Positions 28,840 through 38,370 of a DNA stretch of 38,370 nt are shown piece after piece. Below the pieces are notes generated by a model, which worked only from the letters and a program-made list of their open reading frames with translations, ran no database searches and was not told where the DNA came from. The DNA lies in NCBI RefSeq assembly GCF_025465255.1, contig NZ_JAODNI010000144.1, positions 1 through 38,370 on the forward strand. The letters run 5' to 3'. The DNA is from Pseudonocardia sp. Its GTDB lineage: Bacteria > Actinomycetota > Actinomycetes > Mycobacteriales > Pseudonocardiaceae. Position numbers and translations under genes: made by a program. Position 1 is the stretch's first letter. The number at the start of each line of letters is the position of its first letter.

Positions 28840-29937
28840 TTGTCCGACATCGGGCTGATCGGCATCACGAAGACCTACACGCGTGGGGCCGCACCGGCCG
28901 TCCGCGACGTGTCCCTCACCGTCGCCGACGGCGAGTTCTTCGTGCTCCTCGGACCGTCCGGCTGCGGCAAGACGACCCTGCTGCGCGCGATCGCCGGCCT
29001 GGAGCACCCGGACGCCGGCACCATCCGGCTCGGCGACCGCGACGTCACCGGGTCCGCGCCCCGGCAGCGGGACCTGGCCATGGTCTTCCAGGGCTACGCC
29101 GTGTTCCCGCACCTCACGGTGTACGACAACATCGGTTTCGGGCTCAGCATGCGGCACGAGCCGAGGGCGGAGATCGACGCCCGGGTCCGCGAGGCGGCGG
29201 GCCTCGTGCAGCTCGACGACGTGCTGGAGCGCTACCCGTCGGCGCTGTCCGGCGGGCAGCGCCAGCGGGTCGCCGTGGCCCGCGCCATCGCCGTCCGGCC
29301 GTCCGTGCTGCTGATGGACGAACCGTTGTCCAACCTGGACGCCCTGCTGCGGCTGACCTTCCGTTCGGACCTGAAGCGGCTGGCCAAGGAGCTGAACACG
29401 ACGATCGTCTACGTGACGCACGACCAGGTCGAGGCGCTGAGCCTGGGGGACCGGATCGCCGTCATGCGGGACGGCGAGATCGTGCAGTGCGGGACGCCGA
29501 TGGAGGTCTACGACCGGCCCGCGACGCGGTTCGTCGGCGGGTTCATCGGGACGCCGCCGATGAACTTTCTGCCCGTGACGATCTCCCGCGACGCCGGCCG
29601 GGCCGTGGGACACCTCGGCGAGCACGCGATCCGGGTCCCGGACTGGGTCTCCGGAGACACGGTGCTGGCCGGGATCCGGGCCGAGAACCTGGCCGCATCG
29701 ACGACCGAGGTGCCGGACGCGATGCTGGTGCGCGTTCGCGTCGTCGAGCCGCTGGGGTCGCAGCTGCTCGTCACCGTGGCGGTGGGCTCGGAGATCTTGA
29801 AGCTGCTGACGCCGAACGACTTCCCGGCGGCCGACGACCAGCGGCTCTGGATGACCGTCGCGGACGACAAGGTCCGGTGGTTCTCCGCCGAGGACGAGCG
29901 CGAGCTCACCGCGGAGCGCGCAACCAGCGCCGTGTGA
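28840..29937 (+). CDS. ABC sugar-type importer ATPase (MalK/UgpC-like)
   Basis: A 365-aa ATPase that powers the importer. It has Walker [11 protein letters not shown]-loop [13 protein letters not shown], signature [16 protein letters not shown], Walker [12 protein letters not shown] and H-loop VTHDQVEA; residues after about 235 form the TOBE/OB regulatory domain typical of CUT1 ATPases ([29 protein letters not shown]). The start TTG 28840 has AGAGGGG upstream and lies 11 bases after permease 2. Some ATPases of this type serve several importers. Confidence 0.93.
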   Translation: MSDIGLIGITKTYTRGAAPAVRDVSLTVADGEFFVLLGPSGCGKTTLLRAIAGLEHPDAGTIRLGDRDVTGSAPRQRDLAMVFQGYAVFPHLTVYDNIGFGLSMRHEPRAEIDARVREAAGLVQLDDVLERYPSALSGGQRQRVAVARAIAVRPSVLLMDEPLSNLDALLRLTFRSDLKRLAKELNTTIVYVTHDQVEALSLGDRIAVMRDGEIVQCGTPMEVYDRPATRFVGGFIGTPPMNFLPVTISRDAGRAVGHLGEHAIRVPDWVSGDTVLAGIRAENLAASTTEVPDAMLVRVRVVEPLGSQLLVTVAVGSEILKLLTPNDFPAADDQRLWMTVADDKVRWFSAEDERELTAERATSAV

Positions 29938-30177
29938 CCGCCGTCGCGCTGCCGACACCGATACCGGGCCGTCGTCCGGGTACACGAACCGAGGCGTCCG
30001 CATCGGTGAGCGGGCGAGCGGGCGGCGATGCGCCCCCGACCTCGGGCGTCTCCCGAGGGGTGACCGGTTCTCGACCGACCGGTGCGCGATGGTGTGATCC
30101 GATTCCGGTAACGCCGCTGAACCGATCCCGATTTCACCGACAGCAGGCATTGATGTGCCCGGCAACTGTTGTTACTG

Positions 30178-30204
30178 TCAAGTTAAGTACCTTGAGTACA
30201 TTGA
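30178..30204. promoter_or_regulatory. AT-rich dyad upstream of the GH63 gene
   Basis: A 27-base AT-rich site bounded by TCAAG at 30178 and TTGA at 30204, with two GTAC steps inside (30187-30190 and 30196-30199 region). It looks like an operator or promoter for the glycosidase gene about 37 bases downstream. The bound regulator is unknown. Confidence 0.4.
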
Positions 30205-30206
30205 TT

Positions 30207-30220
30207 GCGCTGCGAAGCGC
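30207..30220 (+). promoter_or_regulatory. Hairpin next to the GH63 ribosome site
   Basis: GCGCT (30207-30211) pairs with AGCGC (30216-30220), loop GCGA, directly before AAAGGA (about 30222-30227). It could influence ribosome access. Short, so modest confidence. Confidence 0.35.
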
Positions 30221-30240
30221 GAAAGGATGAGCTTCTCCCC

Positions 30241-31674
30241 GTGAGCACGAGCTCGGAAACCGACCATCGCCCGATCCCCGCGACAGCTTCCCGGTCGGTC
30301 TCCGCGCCGGCAGTGGAGCGCCACGGAGCGGCCTACGGCGCCGCCCTCACCGACACCGCGCTCGCTGAGCACGCGGCCGACGTCCTCCGCATGAACGACA
30401 TGGGCGGCTGGACCAAGGCCGCCCCCCTGCTCTACCCGCACCAGTGGAGCTGGGACAGCGCGTTCGTCGCGATCGGGTGGGCGCAGGTGGACGTGTGCCG
30501 GGCGATGACCGAGCAGCAGCGCCTGTTCGAGGCGCAGTGGCGCAACGGGATGGTCCCGCAGATCGTGTTCAACCCGGACGCCGGGCCGGAGTCCTACTTC
30601 CCGGACCCCGCCCGCTGGGCGTGCGAGCTCTCGCCCGAGGCGCCGATCGGCATCGCCGAGACCAGCGGTCTCTGCCAGCCTCCCGTGCACGCGATCGCGG
30701 TGCGGCGGATCCTCGAGGTCGCCCGGGAGCTCGGCGGCGCGGAGCTGGCGGACGTGCGCGCCCAGCTCGTCGACCTGTTCCCGAAGCTCCTCGCCTGGCA
30801 CCGCTACCTCGCGGAGAACCGGGACCCGGACGGCACCGGCCTGGTCACGACCTATCACCCGTGGGAGGGCATCGACAACTCCCCGCGCTGGGACGCCGTG
30901 CTCGCCCGGCTCGAGGTCGGCGCGGTCCCGCCGTACACCCGCCGCGACGTCCAGCACGTCGCCGACGCCGGCCAGCGGCCCACGAACGAGCACTACGACC
31001 GCTTCCTGTGGCTGCTCGAGCTGCTCAAGCGTCACCGTTACGACGACGTCGAGATCCACCTCCACTACCCGTTCCTGGTCAAGGACGTCTTCCTGACGGC
31101 CGTTCTGGTCACGGCGAACACGGCGCTGCGGGAGATCGCGGAGTTCGTCGGCGCGTCGGACGAGGACAAGGCCCTGATCGACCTCTGGCGCGACCGGGGC
31201 CGCAAGGGCATCGCGTCCACGGTCGACGCGAGCAGCGGCATGACCTACGACCTGGACATGACGACCGGCGCGCCGATCGAGACGGCGACCTTCGCCGGGA
31301 TGTCCCCGCTGATCGACGGCGGGTTCGACGCCGGGCAGCGCGCCACGTCGTTGGCCTTGTTCGACTCGCCGGCGTTCGCGGGGCACCCCGACCTGCGCTG
31401 GCGGATGCTGCCGAGCACCAGCCCGGAGTCGGAGGTGTTCGACCCCCGCAACTACTGGCGGGGCCCGGTCTGGCCGATCGTGAACTGGCTGTACTGGCAG
31501 GGCCTGCGCGACGGGGGAGACGTCGAGCGGGCCGAGGAGCTGCGGACCGTGTCCCTGGACGCGCTGCGGACCGTCGGCTTCGCGGAGTACTTCGACCCGA
31601 TGACCGGTGAGCCCCTGGGCTCGGCCATGCAGTCCTGGACCGCCGCGGTCGCCCTGGACTGGCTGGCCTCCTGA
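30241..31674 (+). CDS. GH63 glycoside hydrolase, glucosylglycerate/mannosylglycerate hydrolase-like
   Basis: A 477-aa (alpha/alpha)6-barrel glycosidase resembling the mycobacterial glucosylglycerate hydrolase, which splits glucosylglycerate to glucose and glycerate. Shared segments include AAPLLYPHQWSWDSAFVAIG, EAQWRNGMVPQIVFNP, QPPVHAIAVRRILE, GIDNSPRWDAV, YWRGPVWPIVNWLYWQGL and FDPMTGEPLGSAMQSWTAA. From memory of characterised members, the acid is the Asp of DNSPRWD and the base the Glu of TGEPLG; both are present. No signal peptide, so cytoplasmic. It follows a sugar-type importer on the same strand after 303 bases. The start GTG 30241 is the best of several; the ribosome site AAGGA is 13 bases away, somewhat far. 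Substrate assignment is inference. Confidence 0.85.
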   Translation: MSTSSETDHRPIPATASRSVSAPAVERHGAAYGAALTDTALAEHAADVLRMNDMGGWTKAAPLLYPHQWSWDSAFVAIGWAQVDVCRAMTEQQRLFEAQWRNGMVPQIVFNPDAGPESYFPDPARWACELSPEAPIGIAETSGLCQPPVHAIAVRRILEVARELGGAELADVRAQLVDLFPKLLAWHRYLAENRDPDGTGLVTTYHPWEGIDNSPRWDAVLARLEVGAVPPYTRRDVQHVADAGQRPTNEHYDRFLWLLELLKRHRYDDVEIHLHYPFLVKDVFLTAVLVTANTALREIAEFVGASDEDKALIDLWRDRGRKGIASTVDASSGMTYDLDMTTGAPIETATFAGMSPLIDGGFDAGQRATSLALFDSPAFAGHPDLRWRMLPSTSPESEVFDPRNYWRGPVWPIVNWLYWQGLRDGGDVERAEELRTVSLDALRTVGFAEYFDPMTGEPLGSAMQSWTAAVALDWLAS

Positions 31675-31743
31675 CCTGTGCGCGGCGATCCTCGCCAGAA
31701 CACGAATCGCCACGCACAACCCCCGCTGACCTAGGAGAACAGG

Positions 31744-31771
31744 AACGCCGGGCCCCGGATGGCCCGGCGTT
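31744..31771 (+). terminator. Terminator of the GH63 gene
   Basis: An 11-bp perfect stem (31744-31754 with 31761-31771) with loop CCGGAT, 70 bases after the stop codon, followed by CGTCGTCGT. Confidence 0.85.
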
Positions 31772-31826
31772 CGTCGTCGTGGCCCACGCGCCGGAGCCGG
31801 ACCGTGGGCGAGGCGGCTATCCATTC

Positions 31827-31872
31827 TGTCAACGTTTCATTGACGCTACCGAATCGTCGATGAGTCGATGAC
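31827..31872. repeat. 46-base element, copy 1, with palindrome GTCAACGTTTCATTGAC
   Basis: The palindrome core is 31828-31844 (GTCAA-C-G, TTT, CATTGAC; one mismatch from perfect). By my count the 46 bases match copy 2 at 33 positions without gaps, including CATTGACGC and the terminal TCGATGAC. It may be an operator and promoter pair or an element end. Confidence 0.6.
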
Positions 31873-32100
31873 GGGATCGGCCGTCGCGAGTGTCGAGCCG
31901 GGGGAGACCCGAGCCCGTGGCAGGCCGGCCGGCGAGCCCCGGCGCGGAGGGGAGCCTCAGGCCGGCCTCGCGACGGTCGAACGGCGGGGCGCCGGAACAG
32001 TCGGCGCGACGCGGGCCCAGGTGGCGCGGCGCACCTGGGGTGGCCACCGGGCTGATCATCGAACGTGACCCTGCACCGTCCAAGGGTGGCCGGAATGGGG

Positions 32101-32117
32101 CCGGAAACGGTGATCAG
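32101..32117 (+). repeat. Direct repeat copy 1 (CCGSAAACGGTGATCAG)
   Basis: A 17-base repeat identical to the copy at 32172-32188 except at position 4 (G here, C there). The copies are 71 bases apart and flank the left arm and loop of the long hairpin. Confidence 0.6.
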
Positions 32118-32136
32118 ACCCCAGCTGATCGCGGCC

Positions 32137-32176
32137 TGCGGTACAAGGCGGCCACCGACGGCCACTTCGTACCGCA
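32137..32176 (-). repeat. Long hairpin in the gene-free stretch
   Basis: Arms 32137-32153 and 32160-32176 pair over 17 positions with a 6-base loop. On the - strand two of the three imperfect positions become G-U pairs, leaving a single A-C mismatch, so the structure is stronger as a - strand RNA. The end arms TGCGGTAC/GTACCGCA are perfect. Confidence 0.6.
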
Positions 32177-32188
32177 AACGGTGATCAG
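32172..32188 (+). repeat. Direct repeat copy 2 (CCGSAAACGGTGATCAG)
   Basis: Second copy of the 17-base repeat at 32101-32117. Its first five bases overlap the right arm of the long hairpin. Confidence 0.6.
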
Positions 32189-32238
32189 GGCCGGCTCCGG
32201 CGCCCGAATCTCTCCGCCCGAACCTGCCCTTCCCAATA

Positions 32239-32284
32239 TGTCAATGAAACATTGACGCCTTCGAAAGGTCGGTCTTTCGATGAC
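32239..32284. repeat. 46-base element, copy 2, with perfect palindrome GTCAATGAAACATTGAC
   Basis: The core at 32240-32256 is a perfect 7-bp palindrome around AAA. It is also the reverse complement of the copy 1 core with one change. Copy 2 starts 412 bases after copy 1 and ends in the same TCGATGAC. Confidence 0.6.
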
Positions 32285-32299
32285 ATCGACAGACCGACC
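32261..32299 (+). promoter_or_regulatory. Two overlapping, mutually exclusive hairpins
   Basis: Hairpin A: TCGAAAG (32261-32267) with CTTTCGA (32274-32280). Hairpin B: 32267-32280 region with 32284-32299, in which GGTCGGTCT pairs with AGACCGACC and TCGAT with ATCGA around one mismatch. They share bases and cannot form together, the layout of an attenuator or switch. No downstream gene on the + strand is evident. Confidence 0.45.
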
Positions 32300-32591
32300 G
32301 GACCAGAAGCAAACGACGCCGGCCGAGGCCGGGGCAGCCGCCCGCCGGGAGAGGAGCGCCACGGGACCGCCTCGCCGCCGCAGACGACCAGGATCGCTGG
32401 ACCGCACCGGCGCCAGCTCGGCGGCGATCTCTGGCCCGGACGGTCGCGCGCAGCGAACAGCGGCCGCGACGCGCGCGCCCCGCTGTTCCTGGGCTCGTTC
32501 TCGGGCCAGCTCGGGGACGGACGCCCCCGCCGGCGACCTCGCGGAGCTCGTCCAGCGGGCGTGGGGTGGTGCGGTAGGGCAGCCCACGAAC

Positions 32592-32635
32592 GCCGACGGC
32601 GGGCGCCCCGGAGGTCCGGGACGCCCGCCGTCGGC
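32592..32635 (-). terminator. Terminator of the aconitase gene
   Basis: A very long GC hairpin 14 bases after the acn stop on the - strand: a 14-bp perfect outer stem (32592-32605 with 32622-32635), one mismatch, then six more pairs around a tiny loop. Confidence 0.85.
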
Positions 32636-32648
32636 AGGAGCTGGTGCG

Positions 32649-35480
<2,832 letters not shown>

Positions 35481-35581
35481 GTTGGCTCTCTCCTCCTGGC
35501 GTGGTGGGGGCGTCTCTTCGGTTCTTCGCGGAGTCTCGCGCACCTCGTGCGACGAGGCAGCGCGGCCCCTCTCAGGCCAAA

Positions 35582-35597
35582 CAGTACGCCTGTCCTA
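35582..35597 (-). promoter_or_regulatory. AcnR-type operator in the acn promoter
   Basis: On the - strand the site reads TAGGACAGGCGTACTG, differing from the recalled consensus CAGNACNNNCGTACTG only at the first base. It ends in TACTG, which with the next bases forms TACTGT, a plausible -10, so a bound repressor would block RNA polymerase. It is about 100 bases ahead of the acn start codon. Confidence 0.75.
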
Positions 35598-35657
35598 TTT
35601 CGGAGTCGAGCGGAGGGGGCCAGGTCACGCCGGGTTCCGGAGGAGGCCCGGTCGAGG

Positions 35658-35694
35658 CCGCGGCGGCGGGTGCTCGGAGCACCCGCCGCCGCGG
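35658..35694 (-). terminator. Terminator of the membrane-protein gene
   Basis: Two perfect 18-base arms (35658-35675 and 35677-35694) around a single base, 19 bases after the stop of the - strand gene. It also insulates the acn promoter from read-through. Confidence 0.85.
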
Positions 35695-35713
35695 TCCGAG
35701 CAACGCGGGACGG

Positions 35714-37180
35714 TCAGCGGCCCGCCTCGACCAGCGCGGCGACGTCCTCGGGCGCCAGGGCGCCGAGCAGGTCCCCGTACACCCCGACCAGCGTCCTGCC
35801 GGGGCTGACGAACCAGGCGCCGTCCTCCTGCGCCATCACGACCTTGACGTCCAGGGCGGCCGTGACCAGCTTCGGCACGAGCCGGGTGAGCGTCGGGTCG
35901 TTGCCGATCTGCGAGTCGAGGTTGCCCGCGAGGTCGTTGGCGCAGAACGGGGTCGCGGGCGAGCCCTCGACACCGCCGACCGACACGCAGTCCCCGTCGC
36001 GGGTGATCGTTATCCGCTGCCCGTCCTGTTCGACGACGGCGCTGCGCAGGCCGAGCCCGGTGGAGCCCCGGACGTCCTCCTGCGTCGTCTGCAGGTCGAC
36101 GATCCGCAGCCCGCTGGGGGTGCCGCCCCGGGCCGCGTCGACGAGCGCGGGCCCGGCGTCGTGCAGCACGGCCATCTCGGTGGGCGAGGACAGCTCGACC
36201 AGGCGCTGGACGTTCGAGTCGAAGCCCGCCTGCAGCGCCTCGCGCAGGGCATCCTGCGCGGTCCCCGCGCCGGCGGCGCCGATCGAGGTCGTCGGCCAGG
36301 GGGTGCCGGCGTCCTTCAGGGCGTAGTCCGCGAGCGTGTAGAAGCCGCTGACGTACCACTCGCCGTCGACCTTCACGGTCGCCACGCGGATCGGCTCGCC
36401 CTGCTGCGCGACCTCCTGGGCGATGTCGATCGTCGTCGGGCCGCCGGTCGGGATGCCGTTCGGGAACGCCCTGGCCTTGAACGAGTCCGTGAACGGCAGG
36501 GTGTTCGGGTCCTGGTTCGTGGTGATCGTCCCGGCGACGAGCTTGGTGATCGCGACGTTGTCCCGGACGTTCTCCTGGCCGGTCTCGTCGAATCTCAGGC
36601 CGGTGACCGTCGCCGAGTCCAGCCCGGCCTGTGCGGAGGCGTCCGGCCTGAGGACGTCCAGGCGCTGCAGTTCGGTGGTGAGCATGTCGCCCATGTCTGC
36701 GAGCAGCTCGGCCTCGGTGGGGTTGATCCGGCTGTAGGCCTTCAGGTAGTTCTTCGCCTCGAGATCCGCGGCGAGCGAGGTGACGGCGTCGTTCGGTGAG
36801 CCGGCCCCGCCGGCGTTGCCGAGCAGGTACCAGGCGGTCCCGCCACCGGCCAGCAGGACGAGGACGGCGACGATCGCCGTGATCAGCGGCCAGCGCCTGC
36901 GGCGTGGCTGCCCGGTCTGCGTCGGGCCGCCCGGCGGGGGCGGGTAGCCACCGGACGGGTCCCAGCCGTACTGCGGGCCCGACTGCCCGGGAGCCTGCTG
37001 CGCGTAGCCCTGCTGGCCGTAACCCTGCTGTCCGGGGGGCGGGCCGTAGCCCTGCCCGGCCGGGGGCCGGTAGCCCTGCTGCGGGTCGTGACCCTGGCCG
37101 GCCCGGACAGGGCCCTGGCCCTGGGGTGCCCACCGGCGCGGGTCCTGCTGGGGACCGGGTCCGGTCCCGTCGTCGGCCAT
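35714..37180 (-). CDS. Single-pass membrane protein with Pro/Gly/Gln-rich N-terminus
   Basis: A 488-aa protein of unknown function. Residues 1-92 are rich in Pro, Gly, Gln and Tyr with repeated QQGYG-type units; a basic RRRR at 93-96 precedes one membrane helix (about 98-120); the remaining 365 residues would be outside the cell. The outer part opens with SPNDAVTSLAADLEAKNYLKAYSRI, the kind of segment found in NTF2-like/DUF4878 exported domains, and contains two cysteines (GDCVSVG, PFCAND) that may form a disulfide. The layout is common in actinobacterial envelope proteins. ATG 37180 has GGAGAG upstream. It diverges from the RipA-like gene. Confidence 0.85.
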   Translation of the reverse strand: MADDGTGPGPQQDPRRWAPQGQGPVRAGQGHDPQQGYRPPAGQGYGPPPGQQGYGQQGYAQQAPGQSGPQYGWDPSGGYPPPPGGPTQTGQPRRRRWPLITAIVAVLVLLAGGGTAWYLLGNAGGAGSPNDAVTSLAADLEAKNYLKAYSRINPTEAELLADMGDMLTTELQRLDVLRPDASAQAGLDSATVTGLRFDETGQENVRDNVAITKLVAGTITTNQDPNTLPFTDSFKARAFPNGIPTGGPTTIDIAQEVAQQGEPIRVATVKVDGEWYVSGFYTLADYALKDAGTPWPTTSIGAAGAGTAQDALREALQAGFDSNVQRLVELSSPTEMAVLHDAGPALVDAARGGTPSGLRIVDLQTTQEDVRGSTGLGLRSAVVEQDGQRITITRDGDCVSVGGVEGSPATPFCANDLAGNLDSQIGNDPTLTRLVPKLVTAALDVKVVMAQEDGAWFVSPGRTLVGVYGDLLGALAPEDVAALVEAGR

Positions 37181-37329
37181 GGTCTTCTCTCCTGTCCTGG
37201 CGCGCGTGCCGAACGGCCGCGCAGGCATGCAGCTTCCCGGATGCGGGACCGTCCGCACAGGAGTGGAAGTACGTAGCCGACCTAGCCCGTTCGGAGCACG
37301 TCACAGCTTCGGGTACCTCCAGCCTCGTG

Positions 37330-37345
37330 TCCACCATGTGGTGGA
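37330..37345. promoter_or_regulatory. Palindrome between the membrane-protein and RipA-like genes
   Basis: TCCACCA (37330-37336) and TGGTGGA (37339-37345) are perfect 7-bp inverted repeats around TG, in the divergent promoter region. A candidate operator; regulator unknown. Confidence 0.45.
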
Positions 37346-37473
37346 AGTTGCGCACGCGGGTGCGTGTGGCTACCGGGTTTTGTGGGGTGATGGTGGGAGA
37401 GTCCAGGCCGTCGGGGCGTGATCGACACGAACGGATCGAGGAGTGCGCCGGCCCTGCGGCGCGGGACGGGGGA

Positions 37474-38370
37474 GTGGTGCGGCCAGCGGGCTCGGCACGG
37501 GTCGTCGTACTGCTCCTGCTCGTCGCGCTGCTGACGGGCACCGGGGGCGCCGTCGGGACCGGGACGGCGATCGCCGCGCCCCCGTCGCCGACCCCGCCGC
37601 CCAACCCCAGCGACGAGCAGCTGCAGAGCAGCGGCGACGCCGTCTCCGGCCGCGCGGCGGAGGTCGCGCAGCTGACGGACCGGCTCTCGGTGCTGCAGGC
37701 CGAGGCCGAGGACCTGCAGATCCAGGTGGCCGAGCAGCACGAGTCCGCGAACCAGGCGCAGGACGTCTTCACCACGGCGCAGGCCGCGGCCGAGGACGCT
37801 GCGGACCGCGCGGACCAGGCCCGGATCGAGACCCAGGCCGCCGGCTCGGCGATCGACGCCGCCCGCACCCGGCTCGACGACGTCGTGGCGAACACCTACC
37901 AACAGGGCCTCGACCTCGGCCCGATCGGCCTGCTCACCAGCGCGTCGGGCCCCGAGGACCTGATCGACCGCGCCCAGATGACCGACGCCGTCGCGCAGCA
38001 GCAGGCCACCGCGCTGGACGCCCTGGAGCGGGCCCGGGTGGACAAGGCCAACGCGGACTCGACGGCCCGGCAGGCACAGGACGAGGCCGAGCAGCGGCAG
38101 CAGGCCGCCGCGGAGGCGAAGACGGCCGCGGACCAGGCCCTCGCGTCCGCGCAGAGCGCGTCCGACGCCCAGGCGCAGCGGCTCTCGCAGGTCCTCGCCG
38201 AGCAGACCGACGTGCAGCGCCGCCTCGACGCCGCCGAGAACGCGGACGCGGGCCTGCGGACCCAGCGGCAGCGCTTCGACTTCTGGCAGGCCGAGCAGGC
38301 CCGCCTCGAGGCCGAGCGGCAGCGCGCCGAGGCCGCGGCGGCCCGCGCCCGGGCCGCCCAGCCCGCGCCC
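37474..38370 (+). CDS. RipA-like secreted coiled-coil protein, probable peptidoglycan hydrolase (3' end outside window)
   Basis: The frame stays open to the window end, giving 299 codons. It starts with a secretion signal (VRPAGSARVVVLLLLVALL, then an Ala-rich stretch ending AIAAPP) and a proline-rich spacer, followed by a long Gln/Ala/Glu-rich coiled coil (SDEQLQSSGDAVSGRAAEVAQL onward) with the conserved-looking VVANTYQQGLDLGPIGLLTS segment. This is the N-terminal half of RipA/PcsB-type NlpC/P60 hydrolases, which split daughter-cell walls; the catalytic domain would lie beyond the edge. Position next to acn matches ripA in mycobacteria. An ATG at 37390 is an alternative start, but it gives a long n-region; neither has a strong ribosome site. 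Confidence 0.8.
   Translation, partial: MVRPAGSARVVVLLLLVALLTGTGGAVGTGTAIAAPPSPTPPPNPSDEQLQSSGDAVSGRAAEVAQLTDRLSVLQAEAEDLQIQVAEQHESANQAQDVFTTAQAAAEDAADRADQARIETQAAGSAIDAARTRLDDVVANTYQQGLDLGPIGLLTSASGPEDLIDRAQMTDAVAQQQATALDALERARVDKANADSTARQAQDEAEQRQQAAAEAKTAADQALASAQSASDAQAQRLSQVLAEQTDVQRRLDAAENADAGLRTQRQRFDFWQAEQARLEAERQRAEAAAARARAAQPAP

Larger units (their letters stand above)
29938..30240. other. Intergenic region ahead of the GH63 gene
   Basis: A 303-base gene-free stretch. The last 75 bases are unusually AT-rich for this window and carry candidate control elements, listed separately. No clear terminator for the importer operon is visible. Confidence 0.5.
31675..32648. other. Gene-free, repeat-rich stretch between GH63 and aconitase genes
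   Basis: A 974-base region between two converging genes. Open frames here lack family likeness and codon periodicity I would trust. It holds a terminator at each end, two copies of a 46-base palindrome-containing element, a pair of 17-base direct repeats, a long hairpin and a pair of overlapping hairpins, each listed separately. It also has several TGATC/TGATCA sites, which are uncommon in such GC-rich DNA. It may be a remnant of an inserted element or a small-RNA locus. Confidence 0.6.

Noticed and set aside
31731..32177. - strand open frame in the gene-free stretch
   Set aside because: Crosses the GH63 terminator and one 46-base element, no recognisable domain, no ribosome site.
31828..32256. 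Insertion sequence with transposase
   Set aside because: Inverted 17-base cores are present, but there is no transposase frame and no target-site duplication flanking them.
32114..32587. - strand open frame between acn terminator and the hairpin
   Set aside because: Starts just after the acn terminator, reads through both repeat structures, Arg/Ala/Pro-rich; I cannot support it as a gene.
37181..37389. ydaO-type (c-di-AMP) riboswitch ahead of the wall hydrolase
   Set aside because: Known in front of some actinobacterial wall hydrolases, but I could not find its conserved core here.

Overview
The window is high-GC DNA, dense with genes, and looks like an actinobacterial chromosome. GTG and TTG starts, ATGA/TGATG stop-start overlaps and leaderless-type promoters (TANNNT about 6-7 nt before a start codon) are frequent. 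The backbone resembles, from memory, the Mycobacterium tuberculosis Rv1461-Rv1477 region: sufBDCSUT, an ABC-F ATPase, a 69-aa HTH protein, a TetR regulator of the AcnR type, aconitase and a RipA-like cell-wall hydrolase occur in the same order. Accessory blocks separate them. A filamentous actinomycete of the Pseudonocardiaceae type is my best guess; the family is an inference.

Left part (1-11.3 kb): the 3' part of sufB, then sufD, sufC, sufS, sufU and sufT as one tightly coupled + strand operon for iron-sulfur cluster assembly, closed by a 17-bp-stem terminator. On the - strand follow a universal stress protein with a class III adenylate cyclase, and a short-chain dehydrogenase translationally coupled to a lone lycopene-cyclase-family flavoprotein. 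An ABC-F ATPase and the small HTH gene then run on the + strand.

Middle (11.4-20.3 kb): a crotonase-fold protein, an ABC exporter, an MFS drug exporter with its MarR regulator behind a palindromic operator, an AraC regulator divergent from a molybdopterin oxidoreductase, and acnR.

Right part (20.3-38.4 kb): the ergothioneine operon egtABCD divergent from acnR; a cupin; a complete sugar-type ABC importer (lipoprotein, two permeases, ATPase); a GH63 glycosidase resembling glucosylglycerate hydrolase; a gene-free, repeat-rich stretch of about 1 kb; aconitase; a single-pass membrane protein; and the 5' part of a RipA-like gene cut by the window end.

The most informative signals outside the genes are these. 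Near-perfect AcnR-type operators lie in front of both acnR and acn although the two genes are about 12 kb apart, and the acnR site sits in the region shared with egtA. A 46-bp palindrome-containing element occurs twice, 412 bp apart, in the gene-free stretch. A leaderless five-codon ORF and hairpin lie ahead of the ABC-F gene. I saw no tRNA, rRNA, CRISPR array, transposase or integrase.
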